From Roseburia hominis (GTDB lineage: Bacteria; Bacillota; Clostridia; Lachnospirales; Lachnospiraceae), in contig JAETOE010000008.1 in assembly GCA_021771815.1 (NCBI GenBank), positions 1 through 64,000 of the forward strand: 64,000 nt of DNA, written 5' to 3'. Under the pieces are notes generated by a model. It was not told where the DNA came from, did no database searches, and worked only from the letters and a program-made list of their open reading frames with translations. The translations under genes and the position numbers were made by a program. This document shows positions 26,322 through 34,553 of this stretch, one piece after another (positions within the stretch are counted from its first letter, which is position 1; every line of letters starts with the position of its first letter).

Positions 26322-29300
26322 ATGTCCCGCATCAAAAATTTTTGGGGGTACATAAAGCAGGCGGCGCAAAAATTGCTGTTCAAATCAGGAACGCCGCTTG
26401 CCCCACTGCATCGGAATATTCCCTACATCAATAAACCGATTACGGACACGGACGCGGACGAGATCGGTATGGATGTGTATGTCGACTATCTGGAGAGCGC
26501 GATTGAGCAGGGAGCGTCGATGATCTCGGTCGTATCGAGGTTCGGCACGGGAAAGTCCAGTCTGATCGAATTGCTGAAGAAAAAGTACAGCGGTTATGAA
26601 AAGAAAGGGAATATACGGACAAAGCGTCTGTATTGTCAGGTGAATCTTTGGAGCCACCTCGGAAAAATCAGACAGCATGAAGACGGGCATAACGGAACGC
26701 CAGAGCTTCACAGAACCTTTTTGTATCAGATGATCTCGGCGCTTCATCCCGGGAAAAGCAGCTATTTCAGCAAGCGGACCAGCCGGAATTTCGGAATGCT
26801 TCGCATCAGCACGGAGAACCCGCTATGGGGCGCATGGATCAGGATTGCGGTATTGTTTTTCCTTGGAGCGCTGCTTGGGCAGCAATTTTCGGGGGAACTT
26901 ACAGGCAGCGGGATGATCGGCAAGGAACTTTTAAATCAACTGATTATACTGGGATATGCAGCCTGCGCGATTATCATTGTGCTTGTGATCCTGCGCACGG
27001 AAATCATTTTTTCATCGAAGAATTCCGAGGGCAACAGGCAGATCGAAGAAAATGAACTGATCGAGCTGTACCGGGAGCATATTCTCGTACCGCGGCGGTG
27101 GTACCGAAAACTGTGGGCGAGGATCGCCGGCGTAAAGCAGATCGTTGTGATTATTGAAGATCTCGACCGGACGGACGACGGCGACAGCGTGTATGAGTTC
27201 TTGAAGGAACTGCGGAAGTATTATGTGCCCTATGAGCAGTCAGAGAAAAATTTTATGAATCAGGTCGTTTTTGTTGTGAATATTATGCCGGAGGATCTGC
27301 TGCAAGACAAATGTAAAAACGCGCCGGAGGAACAGGGCTATGTGTATGATAAGCTGTTCGATTATTCCCTCAACTTAAACCGGGTCAATATTGACAATTT
27401 CGATGCGGTTTTAGAAGCGCTCCTCACGGAAAAGCGCGCGGAACTTGAGGAGATGGGACTTGTGGTCTCCGACAGTGACAATATGCACCGTATGCCCGGA
27501 ATGCAGTGGATCGTGCACGGCAGGGAACTGAGTCTGCGGCAGGTAAAAGCGAGGCTTAACGATGCGGTTCTGCTCTACGAGAGCCTTCGGACAAAGTTCG
27601 GGGCGGAATATCCCGAGTTCATCAAGTGCGCGGTGGTGGCGTATTTGAGAAATACCTATTCGAAGGATTTTTATAAGCTTACCGACCGGGAACTTGAGGA
27701 AATGCTCGACTGGTACGCAAGAGGGCTCGGGGATGAAAAGGTATTTCTGGAGGAGTTTGAAAGTACCGGGAAAAGCCAGCGGTTCTTAAAGGAACTGTAC
27801 GAAATGATCGTAAGCCACCTGATCGATGGAAACTATCGGATTTATTTCTTCAATTATCCGCGTGACAGCCATCTGTATACCGTGCAGGAGACGAAGGTGC
27901 GCAACCTGATCGTCTATGACGAGAAGGTGGATGCGGATATGGAAGCGCAGATTGGAGAGGTGTGGGCGAAGAATCCGAAGGTGATAACGGACGCGCTGGA
28001 TACCGTGCAGGAGTTGGCGAAAGCGATGCCGGACGCCGTCACTTATTCGGAAATTATCTGGAACGCGGCGATCGACCGTGATTATGCGGCGGTGTACGAA
28101 TTTCTGGACGGGTGTTTTTCCAATGTAAAGGAATGGGATAAAGCGCGGCTGCAGATGATCGACCGCGTGTGCCGTTATAAGGAAGGACCGGAGCTTTTAG
28201 CTGAGGCGCTCAGAGAGAATGAGCCCAACCGCGTGTCGGAAATCCGCGATTATCTTCTGGCGCATCACAGGGAGCAGATGGAGACGTTTGTCGAGTTGTT
28301 CCGGGACGGAGAGCCGATGACGAAAGAAGAATTTGAATCGACGGATGAGATTCCGCTTGAAACAGTGCTTAAGATGCTTCCGACCGAGTTAGAGACACTT
28401 CCGGAGGAGGTGGTATTGGGAATCTGTGACAGGGTGGAGCACGGGAATGATCGGAGCGCGCTCCTGGCGGCGGAGCATTTTTATGAAAAAATGGCGGAGG
28501 CGTACCCCATCGAGGATATCGCAGAGCAGTTGACCGTTTATATGCACTTGAGAAACGCCCTGCTGCCTGCGCTGGAGGACGACATTTATGAGGGAGTGAC
28601 GGATGAGAGGATTTCTTCCGATATTTATTACGAGCTGCTTAATCAGATGCCGACCGGGGAAATTGGGGAGGCGCAGTTGGAGCGAATCCATGCGCTGAAC
28701 GAACCGGGACATATTACGCCCGCGATTTGTGAGAGGTTTAAGGAGGCGCGCCGGATAGGAGACTATCTGCAGAATCAGATATTGCTGGATGAAAATGCGC
28801 TGGATTTGCCGTTGGATGAGGCGGGCGCCGCCCTGCGGAGCGGGGAGGAGAACATATGGAAGCGTCAGCCGCAGTTGTTCCTGCGGATTCGTGCATGGAT
28901 GTGCGGGGAGTACAAGGATACCGTAGCCGCGTATTCAGACTTATTCTGGCTGCCTTATCCGATTATCACGGCGAAGGAGCTTCGGAATATCAGCGGAATC
29001 GAGGTTGCCTTAAAGCTTTATGACAGGGAGCAGATGGCGGAGGACGAAGAGGGAGCGTTTGTTTCATACTGCAACCGGCAGTACCGGCCGAGCCGGGAGG
29101 CATTTTCCATCTTTAAATTCATCGCCGGGATGGATGAGACGGTAATCGAGGACATATTCTATGCGCTGGATATGAAGAAGGTAAAATTTGCCGGGATGTC
29201 GAAGGAGCGGAAGAAGGAGATTGTAAAGGAATTGCAGATTCCGTTGAATCTGACCGATGCGGAATCGATCGTGCGTTTTATGGATTTCACCGGATGTCTT

Positions 29301-29963
29301 ATGCCGGAGCTGGAGCGGGAGATCGCCGAGGAATTGAAGGAGGGCGATAATGAAAAACTGAGCCGGGCCTACGTCGCTGCGATCAATAAAATGGGAAAGG
29401 TCACTGCGGAGACGATTAAAAATATTCTTGCGATGCCAAGAATGCATTGCTATAGTGATGTGATCAATGAGGAGCTTTTTTCAAAAAAGCATTATGTGGC
29501 TTATATTTCTTCAAAGACACAGAAAGCGAAAGCCTTTGTAGTTGAGTATGAGCGCATGGATGTCTTGTGGCAGACCTATCTTGCGATTATGAAATCGGCG
29601 GGCGACTATAAGTATACACGTCCGCATATGTACCGGAATAAGGAGTTCCTCAAAATGATCCAGGACAGAGGGGACTACAAGGGCTTCCCGGAGGAGAGCC
29701 GCATGGCGATGGCGGGCATTCTGCAGGATGAAAAGAATCTGGAGGAGGCGCTGACCTACGGCGAGGACTTTGTCATCCGCTATTACAGCGGCATCGCGGG
29801 CTTTCAGAGCAAGCAGGCGGCGGATAAGTTTGTGAAAATCATGAAGAAATATCCGCAGTATGCGCAGAATAAGCAGATATACGACGCGGTGCACGGCAAA
29901 CTCATCGACGGGAACCTCAAACGCGCCTACACGAATCTGTATAAGCGGGCAAACGGCCATTAA
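26322..29963 (+). CDS. YobI/KAP-like membrane P-loop NTPase, end of giant operon
   Basis: This 1,213-residue protein has a Walker A motif (FGTGKSS, K78), two membrane helices between about 168 and 228, and a Walker B stretch VVIIEDLDRT followed by the sensor-like VVFVVNIM. This order matches the KAP/YobI-like STAND-type NTPases, and the length is close to what I recall for Bacillus YobI. About 750 residues of helical repeats follow. These proteins are predicted to be membrane-anchored switch ATPases, some in conflict or defence contexts. It has a strong ribosome site (AAGGAGG at 26308-26314) 37 bp after the giant gene and so is expressed from the same operon. Confidence 0.78.
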   Translation: MSRIKNFWGYIKQAAQKLLFKSGTPLAPLHRNIPYINKPITDTDADEIGMDVYVDYLESAIEQGASMISVVSRFGTGKSSLIELLKKKYSGYEKKGNIRTKRLYCQVNLWSHLGKIRQHEDGHNGTPELHRTFLYQMISALHPGKSSYFSKRTSRNFGMLRISTENPLWGAWIRIAVLFFLGALLGQQFSGELTGSGMIGKELLNQLIILGYAACAIIIVLVILRTEIIFSSKNSEGNRQIEENELIELYREHILVPRRWYRKLWARIAGVKQIVVIIEDLDRTDDGDSVYEFLKELRKYYVPYEQSEKNFMNQVVFVVNIMPEDLLQDKCKNAPEEQGYVYDKLFDYSLNLNRVNIDNFDAVLEALLTEKRAELEEMGLVVSDSDNMHRMPGMQWIVHGRELSLRQVKARLNDAVLLYESLRTKFGAEYPEFIKCAVVAYLRNTYSKDFYKLTDRELEEMLDWYARGLGDEKVFLEEFESTGKSQRFLKELYEMIVSHLIDGNYRIYFFNYPRDSHLYTVQETKVRNLIVYDEKVDADMEAQIGEVWAKNPKVITDALDTVQELAKAMPDAVTYSEIIWNAAIDRDYAAVYEFLDGCFSNVKEWDKARLQMIDRVCRYKEGPELLAEALRENEPNRVSEIRDYLLAHHREQMETFVELFRDGEPMTKEEFESTDEIPLETVLKMLPTELETLPEEVVLGICDRVEHGNDRSALLAAEHFYEKMAEAYPIEDIAEQLTVYMHLRNALLPALEDDIYEGVTDERISSDIYYELLNQMPTGEIGEAQLERIHALNEPGHITPAICERFKEARRIGDYLQNQILLDENALDLPLDEAGAALRSGEENIWKRQPQLFLRIRAWMCGEYKDTVAAYSDLFWLPYPIITAKELRNISGIEVALKLYDREQMAEDEEGAFVSYCNRQYRPSREAFSIFKFIAGMDETVIEDIFYALDMKKVKFAGMSKERKKEIVKELQIPLNLTDAESIVRFMDFTGCLMPELEREIAEELKEGDNEKLSRAYVAAINKMGKVTAETIKNILAMPRMHCYSDVINEELFSKKHYVAYISSKTQKAKAFVVEYERMDVLWQTYLAIMKSAGDYKYTRPHMYRNKEFLKMIQDRGDYKGFPEESRMAMAGILQDEKNLEEALTYGEDFVIRYYSGIAGFQSKQAADKFVKIMKKYPQYAQNKQIYDAVHGKLIDGNLKRAYTNLYKRANGH

Positions 29964-30019
29964 TTGTGTGGAAACAGCCGTTAACTGTGTGGAAACAGCC
30001 ATTAACTGTGTGGAAACAG
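29957..30019 (+). repeat. Three 21-bp tandem repeats at the end of the giant operon
   Basis: Units of CCATTAACTGTGTGGAAACAG begin at 29957, 29978 and 29999, with one or two differences. The first copy contains the stop codon of the NTPase gene. There are no spacers, so it is not a CRISPR array. The remaining 180 bp to the next gene hold no visible gene and no strong terminator. Confidence 0.9.
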
Positions 30020-30199
30020 GGCGAGAACTTTGTAGTAATATGCTTCGGAAACCGGGAATTTATATAAAATGTGGTACGGATTGTCCAGAAAATGAAATCC
30101 ATTCCTTTACAATATGTTCGTCTTGTGCTAATGTAAGACAAAGATAATCTTTAGGAAATATTTACCATTTATTAAGTACGAAGGAAAAGTGAAGAAATT

Positions 30200-31138
30200 A
30201 TGTCGAGTTATTACATTGGAGATTTTATCAAAGATACGAGGATTCACAAGGGTTATACGCAGGAGCAGTTGTGCCGAGGCATTTGTACCAGTGCGTCCTT
30301 GTCGAGAATTGAAAACGGAGCGCAGATGCCGGGAGTTACCACGTTGAACTGCCTGATGCAGAGACTTGGAATTGATGACCGGATATTTGATGTATTCGAA
30401 AGCAAGAAGGAAATGCAGATCTGTGGCATGCTGGATGAACTGGTGCGTAACATTGCGTATCATGAGTATGACAAGCTGGAGGAGAACAGCAGAAAGCTGG
30501 AGGAACTGATTGGAGAGGGAGAAGCACCGGAGCATCAGTATCTTGTCTTTGCGAAGTGCATTCTGAACGAAAGGCACGGAGCGACGGATGAGGAGATCAT
30601 GGAACAGCTTATGCAGGCGATTCACATGACACTGCCGGAGTTCGACGGCGTGACGCCGCTCGAGACAAGTCTGCTCACGTTCAATGAGATTACGATTATC
30701 AATAATATTGCAAGTATGCATGCAAAGAAGGAGCGGTATGAGGAGGCACTGGCGCTGGGGCTTTGGCTGAAGCACTACATGGAAGAGCATGTGATCGATG
30801 AGAGCGAGAAGCGGTCGAAGTATCCTCTGATTGTCTATAATCTCAGCAACTGGTTTGGGAGAATGGGAAAGCTGGAGGAATCTCTGCGGGAAGCAGATGC
30901 GGGAATCGCGTTCTGCATAGGACACGGTTGTCTGATGCTTTTCCCTGTGTTGCATTTTAACAGAGGATGCGCGCTTGCGGAATTGGGAGATATAGAAGGG
31001 GCGAAGAAAGCTTTTCAACAGTCGACTGTTCTCTTTGAAGTGACAGGACAAGAGGAGCGCGTGACAAGAACAGTCGAGTTGTGCAAAGAACATTACGGGA
31101 TAGAACTCTACCAAGCGTCTTTAGCATCCTCAAAATAA
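30200..31138 (+). CDS. HTH-TPR regulator of RRNPP (Rgg/PlcR-like) type
   Basis: This 312-residue protein has an N-terminal XRE helix-turn-helix (about 7-65; YTQEQLCRGI and SLSRIENGAQMPG) and a helical C-terminal region with TPR-like repeats (for example READAGIAFCIGHG and HFNRGCALAELGDIEGAKKAFQQS). This is the plan of regulators that bind short imported peptides, such as PlcR and Rgg. Its 3' end overlaps by 31 bp a convergent gene for a 43-residue pre-peptide. It lies between the giant operon and that peptide. I infer that it binds the 19-bp element shared by the promoters at 8288 and 31292. No DNA-binding evidence exists in the sequence beyond that. Confidence 0.85.
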   Translation: MSSYYIGDFIKDTRIHKGYTQEQLCRGICTSASLSRIENGAQMPGVTTLNCLMQRLGIDDRIFDVFESKKEMQICGMLDELVRNIAYHEYDKLEENSRKLEELIGEGEAPEHQYLVFAKCILNERHGATDEEIMEQLMQAIHMTLPEFDGVTPLETSLLTFNEITIINNIASMHAKKERYEEALALGLWLKHYMEEHVIDESEKRSKYPLIVYNLSNWFGRMGKLEESLREADAGIAFCIGHGCLMLFPVLHFNRGCALAELGDIEGAKKAFQQSTVLFEVTGQEERVTRTVELCKEHYGIELYQASLASSK

Positions 31139-31239
31139 TGGCACGGTGCAATTCCGTCATCGGAAGAACCGACCGATCCGGCAACCGGAAGAATCGACAG
31201 GAAAAGGCAGAGCATCAATGCGAAAAATTTGCGTTTCAT
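31108..31239 (-). CDS. 43-residue secreted pre-peptide, candidate signal peptide for the regulator
   Basis: A short gene with an ideal ribosome site (AAAGGAGGTGATG, seven bases before the ATG) encodes MKRKFFAL, a hydrophobic core and a probable signal cleavage near PVAGS, then about 22 residues ending in HYFEDAKDAW. Its size and plan match PapR-type precursors (about 48 residues), from which a C-terminal peptide is released and re-imported. It is convergent with, and overlaps by 31 bp, the HTH-TPR regulator. Its promoter carries the shared 19-bp element. Which residues form an active signal is unknown. It could alternatively be a small exported peptide with another role. Confidence 0.7.
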   Translation of the reverse strand: MKRKFFALMLCLFLSILPVAGSVGSSDDGIAPCHYFEDAKDAW

Positions 31240-31268
31240 AACATCACCTCCTTTGCTTTTTCTACTAT

Positions 31269-31310
31269 TTTATACAAAAATCGACAAAAAGACCATTCGA
31301 TATGACGTAA
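31269..31310 (-). promoter_or_regulatory. Peptide-gene promoter with shared 19-bp element
   Basis: Reading the minus strand, TTACGTCATATCGAATGGT (31310-31292) is followed by 17 bp and TATAAA (31274-31269), 29 bp before the ATG. The element is identical over 19 bases to that at 8288-8306. No -35 box is seen. Confidence 0.72.
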
Positions 31311-31350
31311 GTCGAACAAAATTACGCCATATCGAATGGTCTTTTTGTCG
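31282..31350. repeat. 29-bp inverted repeat, likely bidirectional operator
   Basis: Arms at 31282-31310 and 31322-31350 match at 28 of 29 positions around an 11-bp centre. Each arm contains the shared 19-bp element, pointing outward to a divergent promoter on each side. The A-run and T-run at the outer ends would also allow a bidirectional terminator hairpin. The flanking genes transcribe away from it, so an operator is more natural, but both uses are possible. Confidence 0.75.
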
Positions 31351-31365
31351 AAAATGAGATAGAAT
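31322..31365 (+). promoter_or_regulatory. Candidate promoter for the winged-helix gene
   Basis: TTACGCCATATCGAATGGT (one mismatch to the shared element) at 31322-31340 is followed by 19 bp and TAGAAT at 31360-31365, 77 bp before the winged-helix gene. Confidence 0.5.
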
Positions 31366-31441
31366 ATGTGTATTTCAAAGAGTTCTGACCGGAATCACCC
31401 GGCAGAACAAGAAAGTATAAGAGAAAAGAGGATTTAGGTGT

Positions 31442-31693
31442 ATGATGCAGTATGTAGAATTGGGTAACGTACCGGAGGAAGCAAGCCATTTGATAAACAT
31501 CCTGTGGGACAGAAATCGGAAAATGACATTGGCGGAGCTGTCGGAGGGTCTTGTGACTGAGTATTCCATGACTTTAGAGATGCAGGAAGTACAGAATCAG
31601 ATGGAACTGCTGGTCGATATGGATTATGTAGAGCACAGCGACGAAGGAGCAGAGGTGTACTACGTTGCGCTGGGCTGGCAGGAGGAATATTAA
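31442..31693 (+). CDS. Small winged-helix protein, BlaI/MecI-like
   Basis: The 83-residue product has a BlaI/MecI-like winged helix: ASHLINILWDRNRKMTLAELSEGL for the first helices and VDMDYVEH...YYVALG for the wing. It is shorter than the usual 120-130 residues and lacks the dimerisation tail, so it may be a stand-alone HTH. It is divergent from the pre-peptide gene across the 29-bp inverted repeat, which suggests it belongs to the same regulon. No BlaR-type sensor is nearby. Confidence 0.6.
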   Translation: MMQYVELGNVPEEASHLINILWDRNRKMTLAELSEGLVTEYSMTLEMQEVQNQMELLVDMDYVEHSDEGAEVYYVALGWQEEY

Positions 31694-31830
31694 GAGGCAG
31701 GATTTTGCGCCGGAATATGAGATATAAGATAGGCTTTGCCGCTCTTTTGCAAAAAAGTATGCCTGCGTATGGCATTCTTTGGGGAAATGATGTAGAATAA
31801 GGTCAGTATGCGATTTCAAAGGAGAAATGT

Positions 31831-32778
31831 ATGATGACGATTTCACTGATTGTCCCCTGCTACAACGAAGAGGAGGCATTGCCTATTTTTTATACAGAGA
31901 CAAAGAAGGTATTGGAGGGCATGGAGTGCGACCATGAACTGATCTTTATCAACGACGGTTCTAAGGACGGTACGCTTTCGATCTTAAGAGATCTGGCGGC
32001 AAAGGATGAAAAGGTCACCTACCTGTCTTTTTCCCGCAATTTCGGGAAGGAAGCGGCGATGTATGCCGGGTTTAGTAATGCGCGCGGAGAGTTCGTGGCT
32101 GTGATGGATGCGGATATGCAGGATCCTCCGGCGCTGCTGCCCGAGATGCTAAAAAAGCTTATGGACGGCGAGTACGACAGTGTGGCGACCTGCCGTAAGA
32201 CGAGAAAAGGAGAACCGCCGATCCGAAGCTGGTTCGCGAGAATGTTCTATCGTATTATCAATAAGATTTCCGACGCGGATATTGTGGACGGCGCGCGCGA
32301 TTTCCGGCTGATGCGGCGTGAGATGGTGGAGGCGATCGTGGAGATGGGCGAATACAACCGGTTTTCCAAGGGGATTTTCGGCTGGATCGGGTTTAAGACC
32401 TACTGGCTCGCCTATGAGAATGTGAACCGTGTCGCGGGAGAGACAAAATGGAGCTTCTGGAAGCTATTAAAGTATGCGATTGACGGTATTATCAATTTCT
32501 CACAGGCGCCGCTTGCGGTTGCTTCCTGGTTCGGAATGCTGATGACGTTCGTCTCTTTTGTGGCAATTATTTTTATCGTGGTGCGGAGACTGGCGTTCGG
32601 CGATCCGGTCACAGGCTGGGCGTCGACCGTGTGCATCATCACCTTTATCGGTGGGATTCAGCTTTTCTGTATGGGGATTATGGGACAGTATATCTCTAAG
32701 ACATATCTCGAGGTGAAGAAAAGACCGCATTATATCGTATCGGAGACGAACCGGGAGGATATGAAGCGCATTAAATAG
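31831..32778 (+). CDS. GtrB-like polyprenyl-phosphate glycosyltransferase
   Basis: This 315-residue GT2 enzyme should move a sugar from a nucleotide donor to undecaprenyl phosphate on the inner membrane face. It has ISLIVPCYNEEE at the start, FINDGSKDGT, the DADMQDPP metal-binding motif and the FSRNFGKEAA motif of the DPM1/GtrB group. Two C-terminal membrane helices (about 235-300) close it. AAAGGAG precedes the ATG. The matching flippase GtrA is two genes downstream, separated by the YerB-type gene. Confidence 0.88.
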   Translation: MMTISLIVPCYNEEEALPIFYTETKKVLEGMECDHELIFINDGSKDGTLSILRDLAAKDEKVTYLSFSRNFGKEAAMYAGFSNARGEFVAVMDADMQDPPALLPEMLKKLMDGEYDSVATCRKTRKGEPPIRSWFARMFYRIINKISDADIVDGARDFRLMRREMVEAIVEMGEYNRFSKGIFGWIGFKTYWLAYENVNRVAGETKWSFWKLLKYAIDGIINFSQAPLAVASWFGMLMTFVSFVAIIFIVVRRLAFGDPVTGWASTVCIITFIGGIQLFCMGIMGQYISKTYLEVKKRPHYIVSETNREDMKRIK

Positions 32779-32828
32779 CGGTGTTTGTGCAGGTATCGTA
32801 AAAAATACTTCCCCCATAGGACGAGTTA

Positions 32829-32837
32829 TGGTAGAAT
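32829..32837 (+). promoter_or_regulatory. Extended -10 promoter before the YerB-like gene
   Basis: TGGTAGAAT gives an extended -10 (TGn plus TAGAAT at 32832-32837), about 70 bp before the GTG start. An identical TGGTAGAAT lies before the gene at 36745. Confidence 0.5.
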
Positions 32838-32905
32838 AAGACCATGGGTGCGTCGAAATGCGGCGCATTTTACCAGAAAATACAGATATTGAGAGGTATA
32901 CATCA

Positions 32906-34018
32906 GTGAAGAAAAGAGCAGTTGCATTGCTGACACTGTTTGCCGTTTCCTTAAGTGTGGTGGCATGCGGTGGCGATGACAAAGAAGGCAGTGTAGAGAA
33001 CACGACAGAGCAGACTGCGGCGGCAGAGGGCACGGAGAACGGAACAGAGGCGACTGAGGAAGAGGAAGAAGAAGAGGATCTTCCGGAGGGCAAGTACCGC
33101 AGTGAGTTGACGAATGAGTTGATTGATGACGATATTAAGGATCAGAGACCGATCGCAGTCATGGTGGACAATGAGTCGATCGCCCTTCCGCATTATGGTC
33201 TATCAGAGGCGGACGTGGTGTATGAGATGATGAACAGTACAATGAACGGTCGTATCACAAGATTCATGGTACTGGTAAAGGATTGGGAGGAGATCGAGCA
33301 GCTCGGAAGCATCCGAAGCGTGAGACCGACCAACGTGATTCTTGCGGCAGAGTGGAATGCGGTCATCTGTCATGACGGAGGTCCGTTCTATATCGACGAG
33401 TATTTAGCGGAGCCGTTCTCGGATCATTTCAGCGGAACATTTTCCCGCGTGAATAACGGTAAGTCGAGAGAGTACACCGAGTATATTCTCCCGGGCGATC
33501 TGGAGAAGAATTTCAAGAACTCCGGCGTTGAGCGGGAGTACACTTCCTACTATGAGGGAGAGCATTATCAGTTTGCAAACGAGGACAATCCGGTCGATCT
33601 GTCGGGCGCGTCGGATGCGATCGATGCGTCTTTAGTAGACCTTCCGTTCCCGCACAACGGTTCCTATCTGGAATACGATGAGGACAATCAGGTATATAAC
33701 TACTTTGAGTACGGAAAAGCGCATGTTGATCCGGGTAATGACAATACCCAGCTTTGCTTTAAGAACCTTCTGATCCAGAGCTGCGGCTATCAGCAGTATG
33801 ACGAGCACGGCTACATGATCTTTGATTGCTATAACACGACGGGCGGCGGTTACTATGTGACGAACGGCAAGGCGATTCCGGTATCATGGAAGAAGGAGGG
33901 AATGACTTCCCCGACGCATTACTATGATATGGAAGGCAATGAGATCGAGCTTAACACAGGTAAGACTTATGTAGCGCTTGTTCCGGTAGACGATTGGCTT
34001 GATCTGGTGATTGAGTAA
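32906..34018 (+). CDS. YerB/DUF3048 lipoprotein
   Basis: This 370-residue extracellular lipoprotein belongs to the YerB group (DUF3048 N- and C-terminal domains). A signal peptide ends at SVVACGG, an acidic Glu-rich linker follows (about 45-70), and then the DUF3048 core appears: PIAVMVDNE, GSIRSVRPTN, HDGGPFYI. The GTG at 32906 is preferred because the signal begins there and GAGAGG sits nine bases upstream; an upstream ATG at 32858 would bury the signal. Its stop overlaps the gtrA start by one base. The biochemical function is unknown. Confidence 0.85.
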   Translation: MKKRAVALLTLFAVSLSVVACGGDDKEGSVENTTEQTAAAEGTENGTEATEEEEEEEDLPEGKYRSELTNELIDDDIKDQRPIAVMVDNESIALPHYGLSEADVVYEMMNSTMNGRITRFMVLVKDWEEIEQLGSIRSVRPTNVILAAEWNAVICHDGGPFYIDEYLAEPFSDHFSGTFSRVNNGKSREYTEYILPGDLEKNFKNSGVEREYTSYYEGEHYQFANEDNPVDLSGASDAIDASLVDLPFPHNGSYLEYDEDNQVYNYFEYGKAHVDPGNDNTQLCFKNLLIQSCGYQQYDEHGYMIFDCYNTTGGGYYVTNGKAIPVSWKKEGMTSPTHYYDMEGNEIELNTGKTYVALVPVDDWLDLVIE

Positions 34019-34449
34019 TGTTTGAGAAGTGCTTCAATAAATGTAAGGAATATCTTGAAAAATACAGAGAACTGCTGTTATACGGGATATTCGGAGTACT
34101 CACGACACTGATTAATATTGTAGTATACTCGCTCTGTTATGAGCGGTTTGGCGTCAGCAATGTGGCAAGCAATGTCGTGGCATGGATTCTGTCGGTGCTA
34201 TTTGCCTTTGTCACAAATAAGATCTGGGTATTTGACAGCAAGTCGATGGAAGTTTCGGTTCTGCTCAAAGAGGCGGTATCCTTTTTTGGATGCAGACTTG
34301 CGACAGGCTTGCTCGACCTTGCCATTATGTATGTGGCAGTCGATGTGATGGCATGGAACAGTATGCTGATGAAGTGTATTTCGAATGTGATCGTGATTGT
34401 GGTTAATTATATCGCAAGTAAATTAGTAATATTTGCACACAAGCAATAA
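34018..34449 (+). CDS. GtrA-family membrane flippase
   Basis: The 143-residue protein has four predicted membrane helices and the GtrA pattern (LLLYGIFGVLTTLINIVVYS, then FAFVTNKIWVF and a final helix with NYIASKLVIF). GtrA proteins are thought to flip undecaprenyl-phosphate-linked sugars made by GtrB across the membrane. The ATG overlaps the previous stop by one base, so it is coupled. A terminator follows at once. Confidence 0.88.
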   Translation: MFEKCFNKCKEYLEKYRELLLYGIFGVLTTLINIVVYSLCYERFGVSNVASNVVAWILSVLFAFVTNKIWVFDSKSMEVSVLLKEAVSFFGCRLATGLLDLAIMYVAVDVMAWNSMLMKCISNVIVIVVNYIASKLVIFAHKQ

Positions 34450-34504
34450 AAGGACCGCGTGTCTGCGCAGCTGGTGAAACGGCGCGCAGGATACGCGGTC
34501 TTTT
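34448..34504. terminator. Bidirectional terminator
   Basis: GACCGCGT and ACGCGGTC form the base of a long hairpin flanked by AAAA on the left and TTTT on the right, overlapping the end of gtrA. It lies between convergent genes (gtrA on plus, the acyltransferase on minus). Confidence 0.75.
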
Positions 34505-34553
34505 GCTTTGGGAACAAAGGGAACTGACGCGCGGGATGCGCACGTTGTTCCTC

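Noticed and set aside
29957-30019. CRISPR array
   Set aside because: The units are contiguous with no spacers and number only three.
30128-31114. Minus-strand 328-residue ORF opposite the regulator
   Set aside because: It is composed of His/Arg/Leu-rich shadow sequence. The real minus-strand gene here is the 43-residue pre-peptide.
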